Origin: an uncultured Treponema sp.
GTDB taxonomy: Bacteria; Spirochaetota; Spirochaetia; Treponematales; Treponemataceae
NCBI GenBank assembly: GCA_938045195.1
Contig: CALINC010000048.1
Coordinates: 1 to 38,996 of the forward strand
Length of the DNA stretch: 38,996 nt
Direction: 5' to 3'
Shown one piece after another: positions 31,698 through 38,996 of this stretch. Below the pieces are notes generated by a model. The model was not told the DNA's origin. It saw only the letters and a list, made by a program, of their open reading frames with translations, and did not search any database. The position numbers were made by a program, and so were the translations under genes. Positions within the stretch are counted from its first letter, which is position 1. Every line of letters starts with the position of its first letter.

Positions 31698-33183
31698 TTT
31701 TTAACCTTTTTATTTGTAAATTTATAAATGCTTGTAATTCATCTTTTAATTTTTTTTCAGTTTCAGCGGCGTTTTTTGTTTTTTCATCTTTTATGTATTT
31801 AATATATGATTGAAATGATATGAGAGTCGCCAATTCGTTTTCAATTTTTTTTTGATTTAAATATTTTATCCCGTTTTTTATCTCGGTTAAAAATAAACCC
31901 GAATCAAGTTTTTTTTGAATATTTTTATAAAATTCATAGAGTATAATTTTCTTGTCGAGTTTGCTTTTTTTAGGTAAACAATGTATTAACGGTAATGGAC
32001 TATTCTGTTCTGCCGTTTCGTTAAACAGTTCAAAAGAAATGCGTTTAATATTTTCTATATCCCGCCCCTTATTCCCCAATCGGAAAATACGGCAAGCTCT
32101 TTGCATAGGTATTTGAGAAAACCACTTTGCATAAACCTCTAAAGACCTCGCATCAAAATTTGAAACGGCGGCAAATTGTGAAACCGGATTCAATTTTGAA
32201 AATAAAGTTTCTTTCGATTTTAAACTTTCATGGGGTTGAGCATGCGGAAATCCCTTAGCACCTTCCAAATCAAGCCCTGCAGCATAAATATTTCCTTTTG
32301 TATAATCAAGCAGTAAGTCTACTCCCGTTCCGGATACCGTCCCGTTGCGTACTGCCTTTTTCGGTATAATTTTAAAATCGCTAAAAAATAATGTTTCGGG
32401 TAAAGAATTATAGCTGAGAAAAACGCAGGGATTTTTTTTTAAGACGGCATAAGGAATTTTTGCTTCAGGCGGAAAACATACGGGAATATGTTCAGGTATG
32501 CGCCGTAAGTGTCCCGCTGCCCAAAAGCCTCCGTCTGTGGATAAACAAAGGGTAGGGGAAATTCCGTACTCAATTAGGGCGGGCATTGCAGAGGATGCCG
32601 CTAAAATAAACCGTTTATTTAAAAAGGTTTTATGGCGTTTTAACAAAATTTCAAGACTTCCGCCGGATGCTGCAAAAACGGAATCGGTATTTTTAAATTC
32701 AAAATTAACAGGATTTTCTGCAAATAAAAAATTATCTGTAATATTTTTAAACCACCGTTGTCCGAAAAAATTCCTTGTTGCTATTACACTTTGAATAATC
32801 TTGAGAGAAGCCGCTATTGTTTTCCATACGAAATCGGCAGTTTTTTTCCAGATTAGTTCGGCAGGCTTCCATGGTAAAAAAACTGAAACACAGAGAAATT
32901 CATCGGGGATATTATGTATTAGGAAAAAATCCAAATTACCGTGAACAGGACGCCAAACTGCGTCCCACAAAATATCAGATTGCAAAAAATACGTATCGGT
33001 ATACCTAATTGCAATTATTTTTGCAGCAGGAAATTGAAAGCGTAAAATAGGGGCAATATAGGATTCTCCGGGTTCGGTAATTACAATTATCTTCGGATTA
33101 CCGTGTATCGCCGCACAAAACCGTTCGGCTTCTTTTTGAGGATTATATGCCGAATGCAGTTTAACTTGTTTTAACATCTGCAT
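31690..33183 (-). CDS. DUF115 (motility accessory factor-like) protein, paralog 1
   Basis: This 497-aa paralog of the downstream gene shares the LHSAYNPQKEAERF block near its N-terminus and the core VFAASGGSLEILLKRH (ASGGSLE in place of GAGPSLE), then YGISPTLCLSTDGGFW and NIYAAGLDLEGAKGF. It is about 45 residues shorter at the N-terminus. The glycine-rich nucleotide-sugar loop differs between paralogs, so they may not do the same job. I start at the ATG at 33183; an in-frame TTG precedes it. The start overlaps the previous gene by 23 bases. Confidence 0.82.
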   Translation of the reverse strand: MQMLKQVKLHSAYNPQKEAERFCAAIHGNPKIIVITEPGESYIAPILRFQFPAAKIIAIRYTDTYFLQSDILWDAVWRPVHGNLDFFLIHNIPDEFLCVSVFLPWKPAELIWKKTADFVWKTIAASLKIIQSVIATRNFFGQRWFKNITDNFLFAENPVNFEFKNTDSVFAASGGSLEILLKRHKTFLNKRFILAASSAMPALIEYGISPTLCLSTDGGFWAAGHLRRIPEHIPVCFPPEAKIPYAVLKKNPCVFLSYNSLPETLFFSDFKIIPKKAVRNGTVSGTGVDLLLDYTKGNIYAAGLDLEGAKGFPHAQPHESLKSKETLFSKLNPVSQFAAVSNFDARSLEVYAKWFSQIPMQRACRIFRLGNKGRDIENIKRISFELFNETAEQNSPLPLIHCLPKKSKLDKKIILYEFYKNIQKKLDSGLFLTEIKNGIKYLNQKKIENELATLISFQSYIKYIKDEKTKNAAETEKKLKDELQAFINLQIKRLKND

Positions 33184-34129
33184 CAAGTTGTAAAAAGTCC
33201 GTTATTTTTTTAATATCTTGTGAAGAACCCGCGTAATTGATGATAAGTTTATTGCAAAATTCTTTCCCGTATATTGCGGATATGACGGATTTTATTTTGC
33301 CTATATACATGTCTTCCGGCAGTTTTTGCGCTGAAAACAAACAAATATATATTTGCCGATTTGTTTTTAAAACGGAAATATTTGATTTGCCTATAATTTG
33401 TAAAATTTTATTTACCATAGAATAATACATTCGTAAAACTGAAACATCATGTTGCAGTTTTATACTGTCCGGAAAAAGTTCTTCAAAAGAAAAATTGATA
33501 AGTCCTGCAAAATTTTTAGCCTTTAATGCAGACTCTATTTTTAATAGAATTGCGTTTTCTCCGAATTGAAACGGATATACTGGACGCGCCGCCTCAAAAA
33601 CTGTTTTGAATTCCGAATAACCGGTAATAAAATTTTGTAAAGCACAATTGATTTCTTGCGAATTTGAGTTTAAAAAACACGGCATTTCCCGTGAACTGTC
33701 TTTTTGCGATTTTACTAAAAATAAAAAAACGTTATCTCCGTCAATTGGGAATAAGAACATATCGGTTATGCTTATATATTCTTGCGAAGAAAAAAAATTA
33801 CGCAATACCCTAAAATTTCCGCTTGTTAATACCGTCCATTCCGTTAAGGGGCTGCTTATAAGAGGCTGTAGAGTACTCGCAGGAATTACACATCTGTGGA
33901 ATGTTGTAATATCAAAGCCGGAAGCAAAACAAAGTTCATAAAAGTTTTCGTTATTTTTTATGAGAAATCCGCCTTTTTCAATTCCTACTAAAAAAAGAAA
34001 ATTCTTCAAACTTTCTTCGGCTCTAAAAAAGAGCGGAACGTTCTCCATTTTTGAACTTGAATCATTATTTAAAGCGGGCTGAAGCTGTTTTTTTTCATAA
34101 AAGGCTTCAGCCAAATGTCTTAATCCCAT
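33161..34129 (-). CDS. hypothetical cytoplasmic protein in the DUF115 operon
   Basis: I do not recognise this 322-aa protein. It has no signal or TM. The middle (FLFLVGIEKGGFLIKNNENF, then YISITDMFLFPIDGDNVFLF) has the strand pattern of GAF/PAS-like ligand domains, but no motif confirms this; the C-terminal part (VLRMYYSMVNKILQIIGKSN, then KIKSVISAIYGKEFCNKLII) resembles an alpha/beta nucleotide-cyclase-like half-domain. Its ATG overlaps the upstream stop (TAATG), so it is coupled to the acidic protein. A regulatory role beside the DUF115 proteins is conjecture. Confidence 0.6.
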   Translation of the reverse strand: MGLRHLAEAFYEKKQLQPALNNDSSSKMENVPLFFRAEESLKNFLFLVGIEKGGFLIKNNENFYELCFASGFDITTFHRCVIPASTLQPLISSPLTEWTVLTSGNFRVLRNFFSSQEYISITDMFLFPIDGDNVFLFLVKSQKDSSREMPCFLNSNSQEINCALQNFITGYSEFKTVFEAARPVYPFQFGENAILLKIESALKAKNFAGLINFSFEELFPDSIKLQHDVSVLRMYYSMVNKILQIIGKSNISVLKTNRQIYICLFSAQKLPEDMYIGKIKSVISAIYGKEFCNKLIINYAGSSQDIKKITDFLQLDADVKTS

Positions 34130-36702
34130 TAGGAAATCCCCAATTCTTCAAATAAACGTTTATATGTATCAAAATATTCCGATTTTGCAAATTCTTCAAT
34201 TTTATCTTCCGGCAAACTTTCTAAAAGTTGATCCATATATGTTAAAACCGATTTTATTTCGTCTTTTAAATGAATCGGAAGAACCTTATTTTCGGCATTT
34301 TTGGAAAGGACTGTTTCGGCTTTTTCCGAGAGTCCTTGTTTTTGCGCCGGTTCTGGTTTTATAGCTGCCTCTTCTGCGGCGGGTTCTGCTGTTATATGTT
34401 CTTCTGCAATGCTTTCTTCCATCGGGCTTTCTTCTGCTGCCGTATCGTCTTCTACAGGTGTAATCTCCTGTTTATATTCTTCTGCCACCGAAGTATCAAA
34501 TTGCAGATGCGAAATATCTTCGATTGTTTCATTGAGGTCTTCTGCCGAAAGCGTCTTTTCCTCAGATGTTTCATCTATTATGAGTTCTTCAGGGATTTCA
34601 AAATCATCATTACTTGCGTCTTCCGGTTCTTCGGAGATAAAATCAATGGTATCGAGTGTTTCAGTTTCATCCGCTGCCGGTTTATTCGCGTCAAAAGTTT
34701 CTTCCGAAATATCAGCAATATCCGTATCGGATATTGCTGCAGCATCGAGAGAGCCTTCCGTATCGAATGTTTCTTCCGCATCTCCTAAATGGATACTTTG
34801 CCCGTCAGGTAATTCCAATTCTTTGATAGTTAAATCAAAGTTCTCAAAATTGGGTTCTTCCATTTGTTCATTTGAAAAATCAGGCATATCTATATAGTCT
34901 TCGGTATTTTCCTCGTCTTTTGTAAAAATCTCATCGTCTTGTTCCAAATAACTTAAATCTTCAGATATTGAGTTTATATGTCCGGTTTCAATATCATTGG
35001 GCAGAGTTTCATCTTCAAAAGTCGGAACGGCGGGGCTTTCCATTGTCTCTTCCAATTCATCTTTTGCATTTTCTTCGGTAAAGTCGGCAGTAATCAAAAT
35101 ATTGTTTAGTTCATCGCCGGTAAGAGCAATTGTTTCATCACCGTCATCATCCGTAAAAAAGCCGTTGCCTTCTTTTTCCGTCATTTTACCCGGTATAGCC
35201 GATGTTATCCCATTGTTTGCAGCATCGATATTACTACCGGTCTGAATTTTTGCTGCAGCTATTTCTTCTTTTAATGTTGAAAGTTGGGTTTTTATACTTG
35301 ACAATTCGCCGGCAATTTGCAAAAGGATTTCCGTTGCTCTGTCGTTTTGGAAAACAGGGGCACTTGTTTGCTCAGCTTTAGGAGCTGCCGATTCTGCCGT
35401 TGTAGCAGCTTCCGATATTTCGGCAGGTGTATCGTCTATTGCAGCCGATGTATCGTCTATTTCGGCAGGGACATCATCGAATAAGTCGTTTTTGACGGCT
35501 TCAACATCATCGAAGAACACATCTTCTTTTTTTTCCTCTTGTACCGGTTCCGGACTGGAAGTACCCATTAGGTCGTCAAGCATAGAATCAAACGCATCAA
35601 TGTCATTATTATCTTTAGCGGTATCCGGATTGTCTGTGTTATGTTCCGATTCGTGTAAGATTCTTTGGTTTTCTTCTTTTATTTTATCAATATTGCCTGC
35701 TTCTATTACAGTACTTTCTATTACTAACTCGTCTTTGTTTTTTGTAGAAATATCTTGTTTTACCGCTTGTTCCTGTTTGGGCTTTTCGGTAAAAATTGCT
35801 ATGTCTTCCAAATCTTCATTTCCGCTCATTGTTTTTCCTGCGAGAGAAGAAATGTCCGATTCTTCGTCTATTGTAACGGCTATATCAATATCATTTTCCG
35901 AATTTGTTAAAGTATTCTCGGCATCGGCAGGTGCTGTTTGAGTTTCTTCAAGTTCGTTAAGCAAATCATCGAATTCGGAAGTTTCTTCTATTACGTCCAA
36001 ATTATCCGAAACGGGGGCTGAAACATTTTCTGTTATGTTAAGCTCTTCTATAGGTTCTATTTCATCGGGTTCGGATTCTTGTTTATTTGTAATAGAATCA
36101 AAAGAAGTTTCTTCAATTTGTGTATCTTCTACGGGTGTATCTTTTTGTGAAGAGTCTGCTGCTTCCGGTGCCGAAGAAACATCTTCGCTTAAAAAATCTT
36201 CCAAATCAAGAGTTTCAAATTCATTAATATCCATATCCGTATCTTTCTCCTTATTATCGTCCATACCGGATTGAAATTCCGGTAAAGAATCAAGCGTTTC
36301 TTCTTTCGCCGTATCTTTGATAATTTCTTCGACGCTACCGCTTGTGTCAAAGCCGGTAATACCTGCCATAGAAGCAAGACCGTCGATATTGTCAAATTCT
36401 ACAATTTCATTTGACTGCCCGTATGAGGTTTTATTATGTTCCGCAGTATCCGCAATACGTATACCATCATCTTCAAGTTCATTTAAGTCAATAATATCAT
36501 GTTCATCAAAATTTATTTCTTCATCATCACTTACAACATTATCATCTAAAGCACTATCATCGGGCGAAACCGGAGCAGCGGTTTTTGCTTCAGGTGTTTT
36601 TTTTATCCAAACCCCGTACATATCAAGGTTTGAATTTTCTTTAAAGTTTACCGGAAAAACCGTATCGTTCGGTTCTTCTTGATTGTTGAATTCTGCTGCC
36701 AT
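34129..36702 (-). CDS. very acidic 857-aa protein, first gene of the DUF115 operon
   Basis: Most of the protein is low-complexity and dominated by Asp, Glu, Ser and Thr (for example DDNVVSDDEEINFDEHDIID), likely disordered. Two parts look ordered: a probable coiled coil near 450-485 (ATEILLQIAGELSSIKTQLS, then TLKEEIAAAK) and a compact helical C-terminus (HLKDEIKSVLTYMDQLLESL, then PEDKIEEFAKSEYFDTYKRL). The latter looks like a small interaction domain. No signal peptide or TM, so it is cytoplasmic. AGGAG lies 7 bases before the ATG, with a good promoter upstream. It may be a scaffold for the downstream proteins. Confidence 0.75.
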   Translation of the reverse strand: MAAEFNNQEEPNDTVFPVNFKENSNLDMYGVWIKKTPEAKTAAPVSPDDSALDDNVVSDDEEINFDEHDIIDLNELEDDGIRIADTAEHNKTSYGQSNEIVEFDNIDGLASMAGITGFDTSGSVEEIIKDTAKEETLDSLPEFQSGMDDNKEKDTDMDINEFETLDLEDFLSEDVSSAPEAADSSQKDTPVEDTQIEETSFDSITNKQESEPDEIEPIEELNITENVSAPVSDNLDVIEETSEFDDLLNELEETQTAPADAENTLTNSENDIDIAVTIDEESDISSLAGKTMSGNEDLEDIAIFTEKPKQEQAVKQDISTKNKDELVIESTVIEAGNIDKIKEENQRILHESEHNTDNPDTAKDNNDIDAFDSMLDDLMGTSSPEPVQEEKKEDVFFDDVEAVKNDLFDDVPAEIDDTSAAIDDTPAEISEAATTAESAAPKAEQTSAPVFQNDRATEILLQIAGELSSIKTQLSTLKEEIAAAKIQTGSNIDAANNGITSAIPGKMTEKEGNGFFTDDDGDETIALTGDELNNILITADFTEENAKDELEETMESPAVPTFEDETLPNDIETGHINSISEDLSYLEQDDEIFTKDEENTEDYIDMPDFSNEQMEEPNFENFDLTIKELELPDGQSIHLGDAEETFDTEGSLDAAAISDTDIADISEETFDANKPAADETETLDTIDFISEEPEDASNDDFEIPEELIIDETSEEKTLSAEDLNETIEDISHLQFDTSVAEEYKQEITPVEDDTAAEESPMEESIAEEHITAEPAAEEAAIKPEPAQKQGLSEKAETVLSKNAENKVLPIHLKDEIKSVLTYMDQLLESLPEDKIEEFAKSEYFDTYKRLFEELGIS

Positions 36703-36726
36703 GCGTATCTCCTGCCTGCTTAAATT

Positions 36727-36756
36727 ATTATACTATATATCGGCTGAAATTGTAAA
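36727..36756 (-). promoter_or_regulatory. promoter of the five-gene DUF115 operon
   Basis: On the minus strand TTTACA (36751-36756), an 18-base spacer and a perfect TATAAT (36727-36732), about 25 bases before the ATG at 36702. Confidence 0.75.
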
Positions 36757-36829
36757 GAACCTAAGTTAAGCATAATAATATTATACATACTTTTAAAAAA
36801 AATTCAAGAAAAATATAAAAATGCCGTTA

Positions 36830-36835
36830 TATAAT
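36830..36835 (+). promoter_or_regulatory. -10 box of the FtsB-like gene, leaderless configuration
   Basis: A perfect TATAAT ends 7 bases before the ATG at 36843, and no Shine-Dalgarno is present. The -35 is not clear. The transcript would begin at or next to the ATG. Confidence 0.45.
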
Positions 36836-36842
36836 TTGTGGT

Positions 36843-37292
36843 ATGAAAATATATTTTAGAATCGTAGTTCCGATATTTATTACCGTTTTTGTATACAGTG
36901 CTTTAACGCTTGTTTTCGGAGCAAAGGGAATTTATTCCGCCCAATTTATGAAAACTCAAAGAGATGCTCTTGTAGAACATGTTGATTCTTTAAATGGAAT
37001 TTCCGCTGAACTTGACGGTAAGATACGGAATTTAACATATAATCCCGAAACGATTGCTATTTATGCTCATGAATTAGGCTATATTTATGAAGATGAAGGA
37101 ATTATAAAGCTGGTCAATTTTAATTCCTGTTTTGATAAAACCATTAGTCCCGGAACAGCATTAAACCTGATTGAACCTCATTTTCTTTCCGATTATGTTT
37201 GTAAAACTATTGCACTTTCGTTTGGGCTTTTTGCGGTTATTTTTGAAATGTTTTTGGTAAAAAGAAATGGTTATTCAAAAAAACGGAACTAA
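36843..37292 (+). CDS. septum formation initiator (FtsB/DivIC)-like protein
   Basis: This 149-aa protein has an N-terminal TM (IVVPIFITVFVYSALTLVF), then a coiled segment (MKTQRDALVEHVDSLNGISA, ELDGKIRNL) and the Y-x-PETIAIYAHELGYIYEDEG block typical of FtsB/DivIC family proteins, which link divisome parts in the cytoplasmic membrane. Unlike typical members it has a second hydrophobic stretch near the C-terminus (TIALSFGLFAVIFEMFLV), placing both ends inside. It overlaps the next gene by 26 bases. Confidence 0.75.
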   Translation: MKIYFRIVVPIFITVFVYSALTLVFGAKGIYSAQFMKTQRDALVEHVDSLNGISAELDGKIRNLTYNPETIAIYAHELGYIYEDEGIIKLVNFNSCFDKTISPGTALNLIEPHFLSDYVCKTIALSFGLFAVIFEMFLVKRNGYSKKRN

Positions 37293-37821
37293 TTCAAACG
37301 TTGTTGCTTCTTTATTTTTAAAAAAAGGTGAAATTGTAATTCTTCCTACCGATACGGTTTATGGTTTTTCGGGTATTGTTCCGGATTCAAAACAAAGAAT
37401 TTTTGAAATCAAACGGAGAGAAAATACTAAAGAGCTTATTTCATTGATTTCGGAACCGTCGGATATTTTTAAGTATACCGACACACCGATTCCCGATTTT
37501 TTATTTAAATTGTGGCCGGCACCCCTTACGCTTATTGTCAAAGAAAAAAAAAGCGCAGAATCTCTTGCTTTCCGCTGCCCCGATGATGAGTGGTTAAGAA
37601 GTGTAATAAAGAAAACGGGGCAGCCGATTTACTCTACGAGTGTAAATTATTCCGGCTTTCCGGTTTTAACTGAAATAGAAGCGATAAAACGCGAATTTGA
37701 AGATAAGACAGCTTTAATAGTTGACGGCGGCATCTTATGCGGAGCTTCTTCAACCATTATAAGTTTACTTGAAGAAAAACCGATTATTATACGGACTGGG
37801 AAATTAGATATTTCCGTATAA
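37267..37821 (+). CDS. tsaC: L-threonylcarbamoyladenylate synthase (Sua5/YrdC/TsaC family)
   Basis: TsaC makes threonylcarbamoyl-AMP from threonine, bicarbonate and ATP for the t6A37 tRNA modification. The YrdC fold motifs are GEIVILPTDTVYGFSG, the KRRENTKELISLI loop, LWPAPLTLIV, FRCPDDEWL and IYSTSVNYSG (the STSxN motif). The 184-aa length is that of the short TsaC type without the Sua5 domain. The ATG lies inside the upstream gene, so translation is coupled. Confidence 0.9.
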   Translation: MVIQKNGTNSNVVASLFLKKGEIVILPTDTVYGFSGIVPDSKQRIFEIKRRENTKELISLISEPSDIFKYTDTPIPDFLFKLWPAPLTLIVKEKKSAESLAFRCPDDEWLRSVIKKTGQPIYSTSVNYSGFPVLTEIEAIKREFEDKTALIVDGGILCGASSTIISLLEEKPIIIRTGKLDISV

Positions 37822-37831
37822 AATTAGTACC

Positions 37832-38779
37832 TTATTTTACGTAAGGCATATAATCTTCATAGCCTAAGGCTTCCATTTCGTTATACGGAATAAATTTAAG
37901 AGCAGCTCCGTTTATACAATACCGTAAGCCGCCTTTATCCTGCGGACCGTCTTCAAAAACATGTCCCAAATGAGAATTGCCTTTTTTAGAAATTACTTCA
38001 GTGCGCTCCATTCCAAGGCTCTTGTCGGTAAGATATTGCAAAGCGTCTGTAGTAATAGGTTTTGTAAAACTCGGCCAGCCGCAGCCTGCGTCATATTTGT
38101 CAGCTGAGGAAAAGAGAGGTTTTCCCGTTACAATATCTACATAAATTCCTTTATCATTTAATTTGTAATAGCTGTTGGAAAAAGAGCGTTCCGTTGCTTT
38201 TTCTTGTGTAACGCGGTATTGCTCATCTGTCAATTTTTTCTTTAACTCTGATTTTGAGGGTACCGTAAATCGGCTTTCGTCATACAGCGGTTCATTTGCA
38301 AGATTTAAATTGATATGACAGTAGCCTCCCGGATTTTTTTCAAGGTAGTCTTGATGATAATCTTCCGCAAGGATAAAATTACGCAATGGTCCTGTTTCGA
38401 CGGCAAGAGTTTTGGAATATTTTTTTTCCATGAATTTAACAAATTGGCGAATTTCTTCGGCATCGGAATTATCTGTGTAATAAATTCCTGTTCTATATTG
38501 TCTGCCTTCATCATTTCCCTGTTTATTTACCGAAAAAGGGTCGATGATTTTAAAATACCGGGCAAGTAATTCAGTTAAACTTACAATATTCGGATTGTAA
38601 ATAATTTTTACCGTTTCGGCATGGTCCGTTTCTTTGACTGTTTTGTAGGTCGTGCTATCGGTTTTACCGTTTGCATATCCTGTATCCGTTTCTTTTACGC
38701 CCAATATTTGGCGAAAATAGCCTTCAACGCCCCAAAAACAGCCGCCTGCAAGATAGATTTCTTTTTCCGTTTTATTCAT
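37832..38779 (-). CDS. msrAB: peptide-methionine sulfoxide reductase MsrA-MsrB fusion
   Basis: The 315-aa fusion repairs oxidised methionine. MsrA comes first: YLAGGCFWGVEGYF with catalytic Cys14 and YYTDNSDAEEIRQF onward. MsrB follows: KYDAGCGWPSFTKPI, the NSHLGHVFEDGP block and RYCINGAALKF with catalytic Cys288. Between them lies a charged linker (SELKKKLTDEQYRVTQEKAT). I start at 38779; an AGGGAAG about 12 bases upstream belongs to hairpin repeat F, and the longer frame to 38923 runs through that repeat. It ends 10 bases from the tsaC stop (convergent). A cytoplasmic location is likely because no signal is left after start correction. Confidence 0.93.
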   Translation of the reverse strand: MNKTEKEIYLAGGCFWGVEGYFRQILGVKETDTGYANGKTDSTTYKTVKETDHAETVKIIYNPNIVSLTELLARYFKIIDPFSVNKQGNDEGRQYRTGIYYTDNSDAEEIRQFVKFMEKKYSKTLAVETGPLRNFILAEDYHQDYLEKNPGGYCHINLNLANEPLYDESRFTVPSKSELKKKLTDEQYRVTQEKATERSFSNSYYKLNDKGIYVDIVTGKPLFSSADKYDAGCGWPSFTKPITTDALQYLTDKSLGMERTEVISKKGNSHLGHVFEDGPQDKGGLRYCINGAALKFIPYNEMEALGYEDYMPYVK

Positions 38780-38795
38780 AAATTGCCGCTTCCCT

Positions 38796-38942
38796 AAAAA
38801 TATTTTGGAGGAAACATCAGTTTCCGAAAAATATTTTTTCAAGCACTTTTTGGAAAAAAGTGCATACGATATACGGTGTTTGCCCTGCGGGCAAAACACG
38901 CTAGATAAACAGAGAGGCGCCATTTGCGCCGAACTGTTTATC
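38796..38942 (+). repeat. four-hairpin composite repeat, copy F (complete)
   Basis: M1 is 38796-38838 (AAAAATATTTT outer; GGAAAC/GTTTCC inner, loop atca), M2 38843-38863 (GCACTTTTT/AAAAAGTGC, tail atacgata), M3 38878-38897 (GTTTGCC/GGGCAAAAC), M4 38904-38942 (GATAAACAG/CTGTTTATC outer; GGCGC/GCGCC inner, loop cattt). The inner M4 stem differs on both arms from copies E1/E2. It sits antisense just upstream of msrAB. Confidence 0.9.
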
Positions 38943-38996
38943 CGCTTCCCTAAAAATATTTTGGAGGAAACATCAGTTTCCGAAAAATATTTTTTC
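38943..38996 (+). repeat. four-hairpin composite repeat, copy G (M1, cut by the window end)
   Basis: The last 54-55 bases repeat 38786-38840 exactly, including the flank CGCTTCCC, M1 and the T-run. The period is 156 bases, so this is the start of a further tandem unit that continues outside the window. Confidence 0.85.

Noticed and set aside
34301..36682. Long serine-rich plus-strand ORFs opposite the acidic protein
   Set aside because: They are the antisense of Glu/Asp/Ser-rich codons; they lack ribosome-binding sites, and the minus-strand gene is continuous and coupled to its neighbours.
38780..38923. 48-residue N-terminal extension (possible export signal) of MsrAB
   Set aside because: It is encoded by hairpin repeat F; the MsrA domain begins immediately after the ATG at 38779.
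5782..38996. CRISPR arrays from the short repeats
   Set aside because: The repeats are palindromic modules with short, non-unique spacing and no run of equal-length spacers.

Overview
The window looks like the chromosome of a host-associated treponeme of the Treponema denticola type. The base composition is AT-rich. The window carries a DUF115 operon, an outer-membrane exporter set of the TP0789 (LolA-like) kind, GrdX beside an AGCS symporter, an MsrA-MsrB fusion, a single-gene glutamate mutase E subunit, and a MurA whose active-site Cys is replaced by Asp, as in other spirochaetes. I see no prophage, CRISPR array, rRNA or intact insertion sequence. One tRNA gene is present.

Layout. 1-4.8 kb: the end of an ABC transporter gene (+), then lon, murA and a secreted glycogen-binding-like protein (all -). 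4.9-9.8 kb: an accessory patch on the minus strand with an M15 lipoprotein peptidase, a pyridoxamine-phosphate-oxidase-like gene, a Bro-N gene, a zinc-ribbon-like gene, an internally deleted duplicate of the oxidase-like gene, and a DUF2807-methyltransferase-NTF2 operon. Three of these genes start just after copies of the same AT-rich leader. 10-14.7 kb: a membrane protein, a 957-base repeat-rich gap, glmE and an NCS2 purine permease (all -). 14.8-20.5 kb: RND/MMPL pump, LolA-like protein and outer-membrane barrel (+), a likely inner-to-outer-membrane transport system. 20.5-25.5 kb: ispH, alr, an exported protein, grdX, an AGCS symporter and tRNA-Pro (-). 25.8-28.6 kb: a 52-codon membrane ORF divergent from a peroxiredoxin, then an ABC-F ATPase. 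28.7-36.7 kb: a five-gene translationally coupled operon (huge acidic protein, unknown, two DUF115 proteins, degenerate GGDEF protein). 36.8-39 kb: FtsB/DivIC-like and TsaC genes (+), and msrAB (-).

The most striking signal is not a gene. Between genes lie eight full or partial copies, on both strands and often in tandem, of a composite element of about 150 bases built of four successive hairpins (called M1 to M4 here). The loops and linkers are conserved. The stems change from copy to copy, but both arms change together, so pairing is kept. The copies sit at gene boundaries, and two of them abut or supply the ribosome-binding region of the next gene.

Other points: several genes (lon, ABC-F, the FtsB-like gene) have a good promoter whose -10 box ends only 6-9 bases before the ATG and no Shine-Dalgarno, suggesting leaderless mRNAs. 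The pump and the barrel share an acidic DSFFDDEEI peptide. The second Walker A of the ABC-F protein and the GGDEF site of the sensor-like protein are degenerate. All functions are read from sequence motifs by eye; no database search was run.
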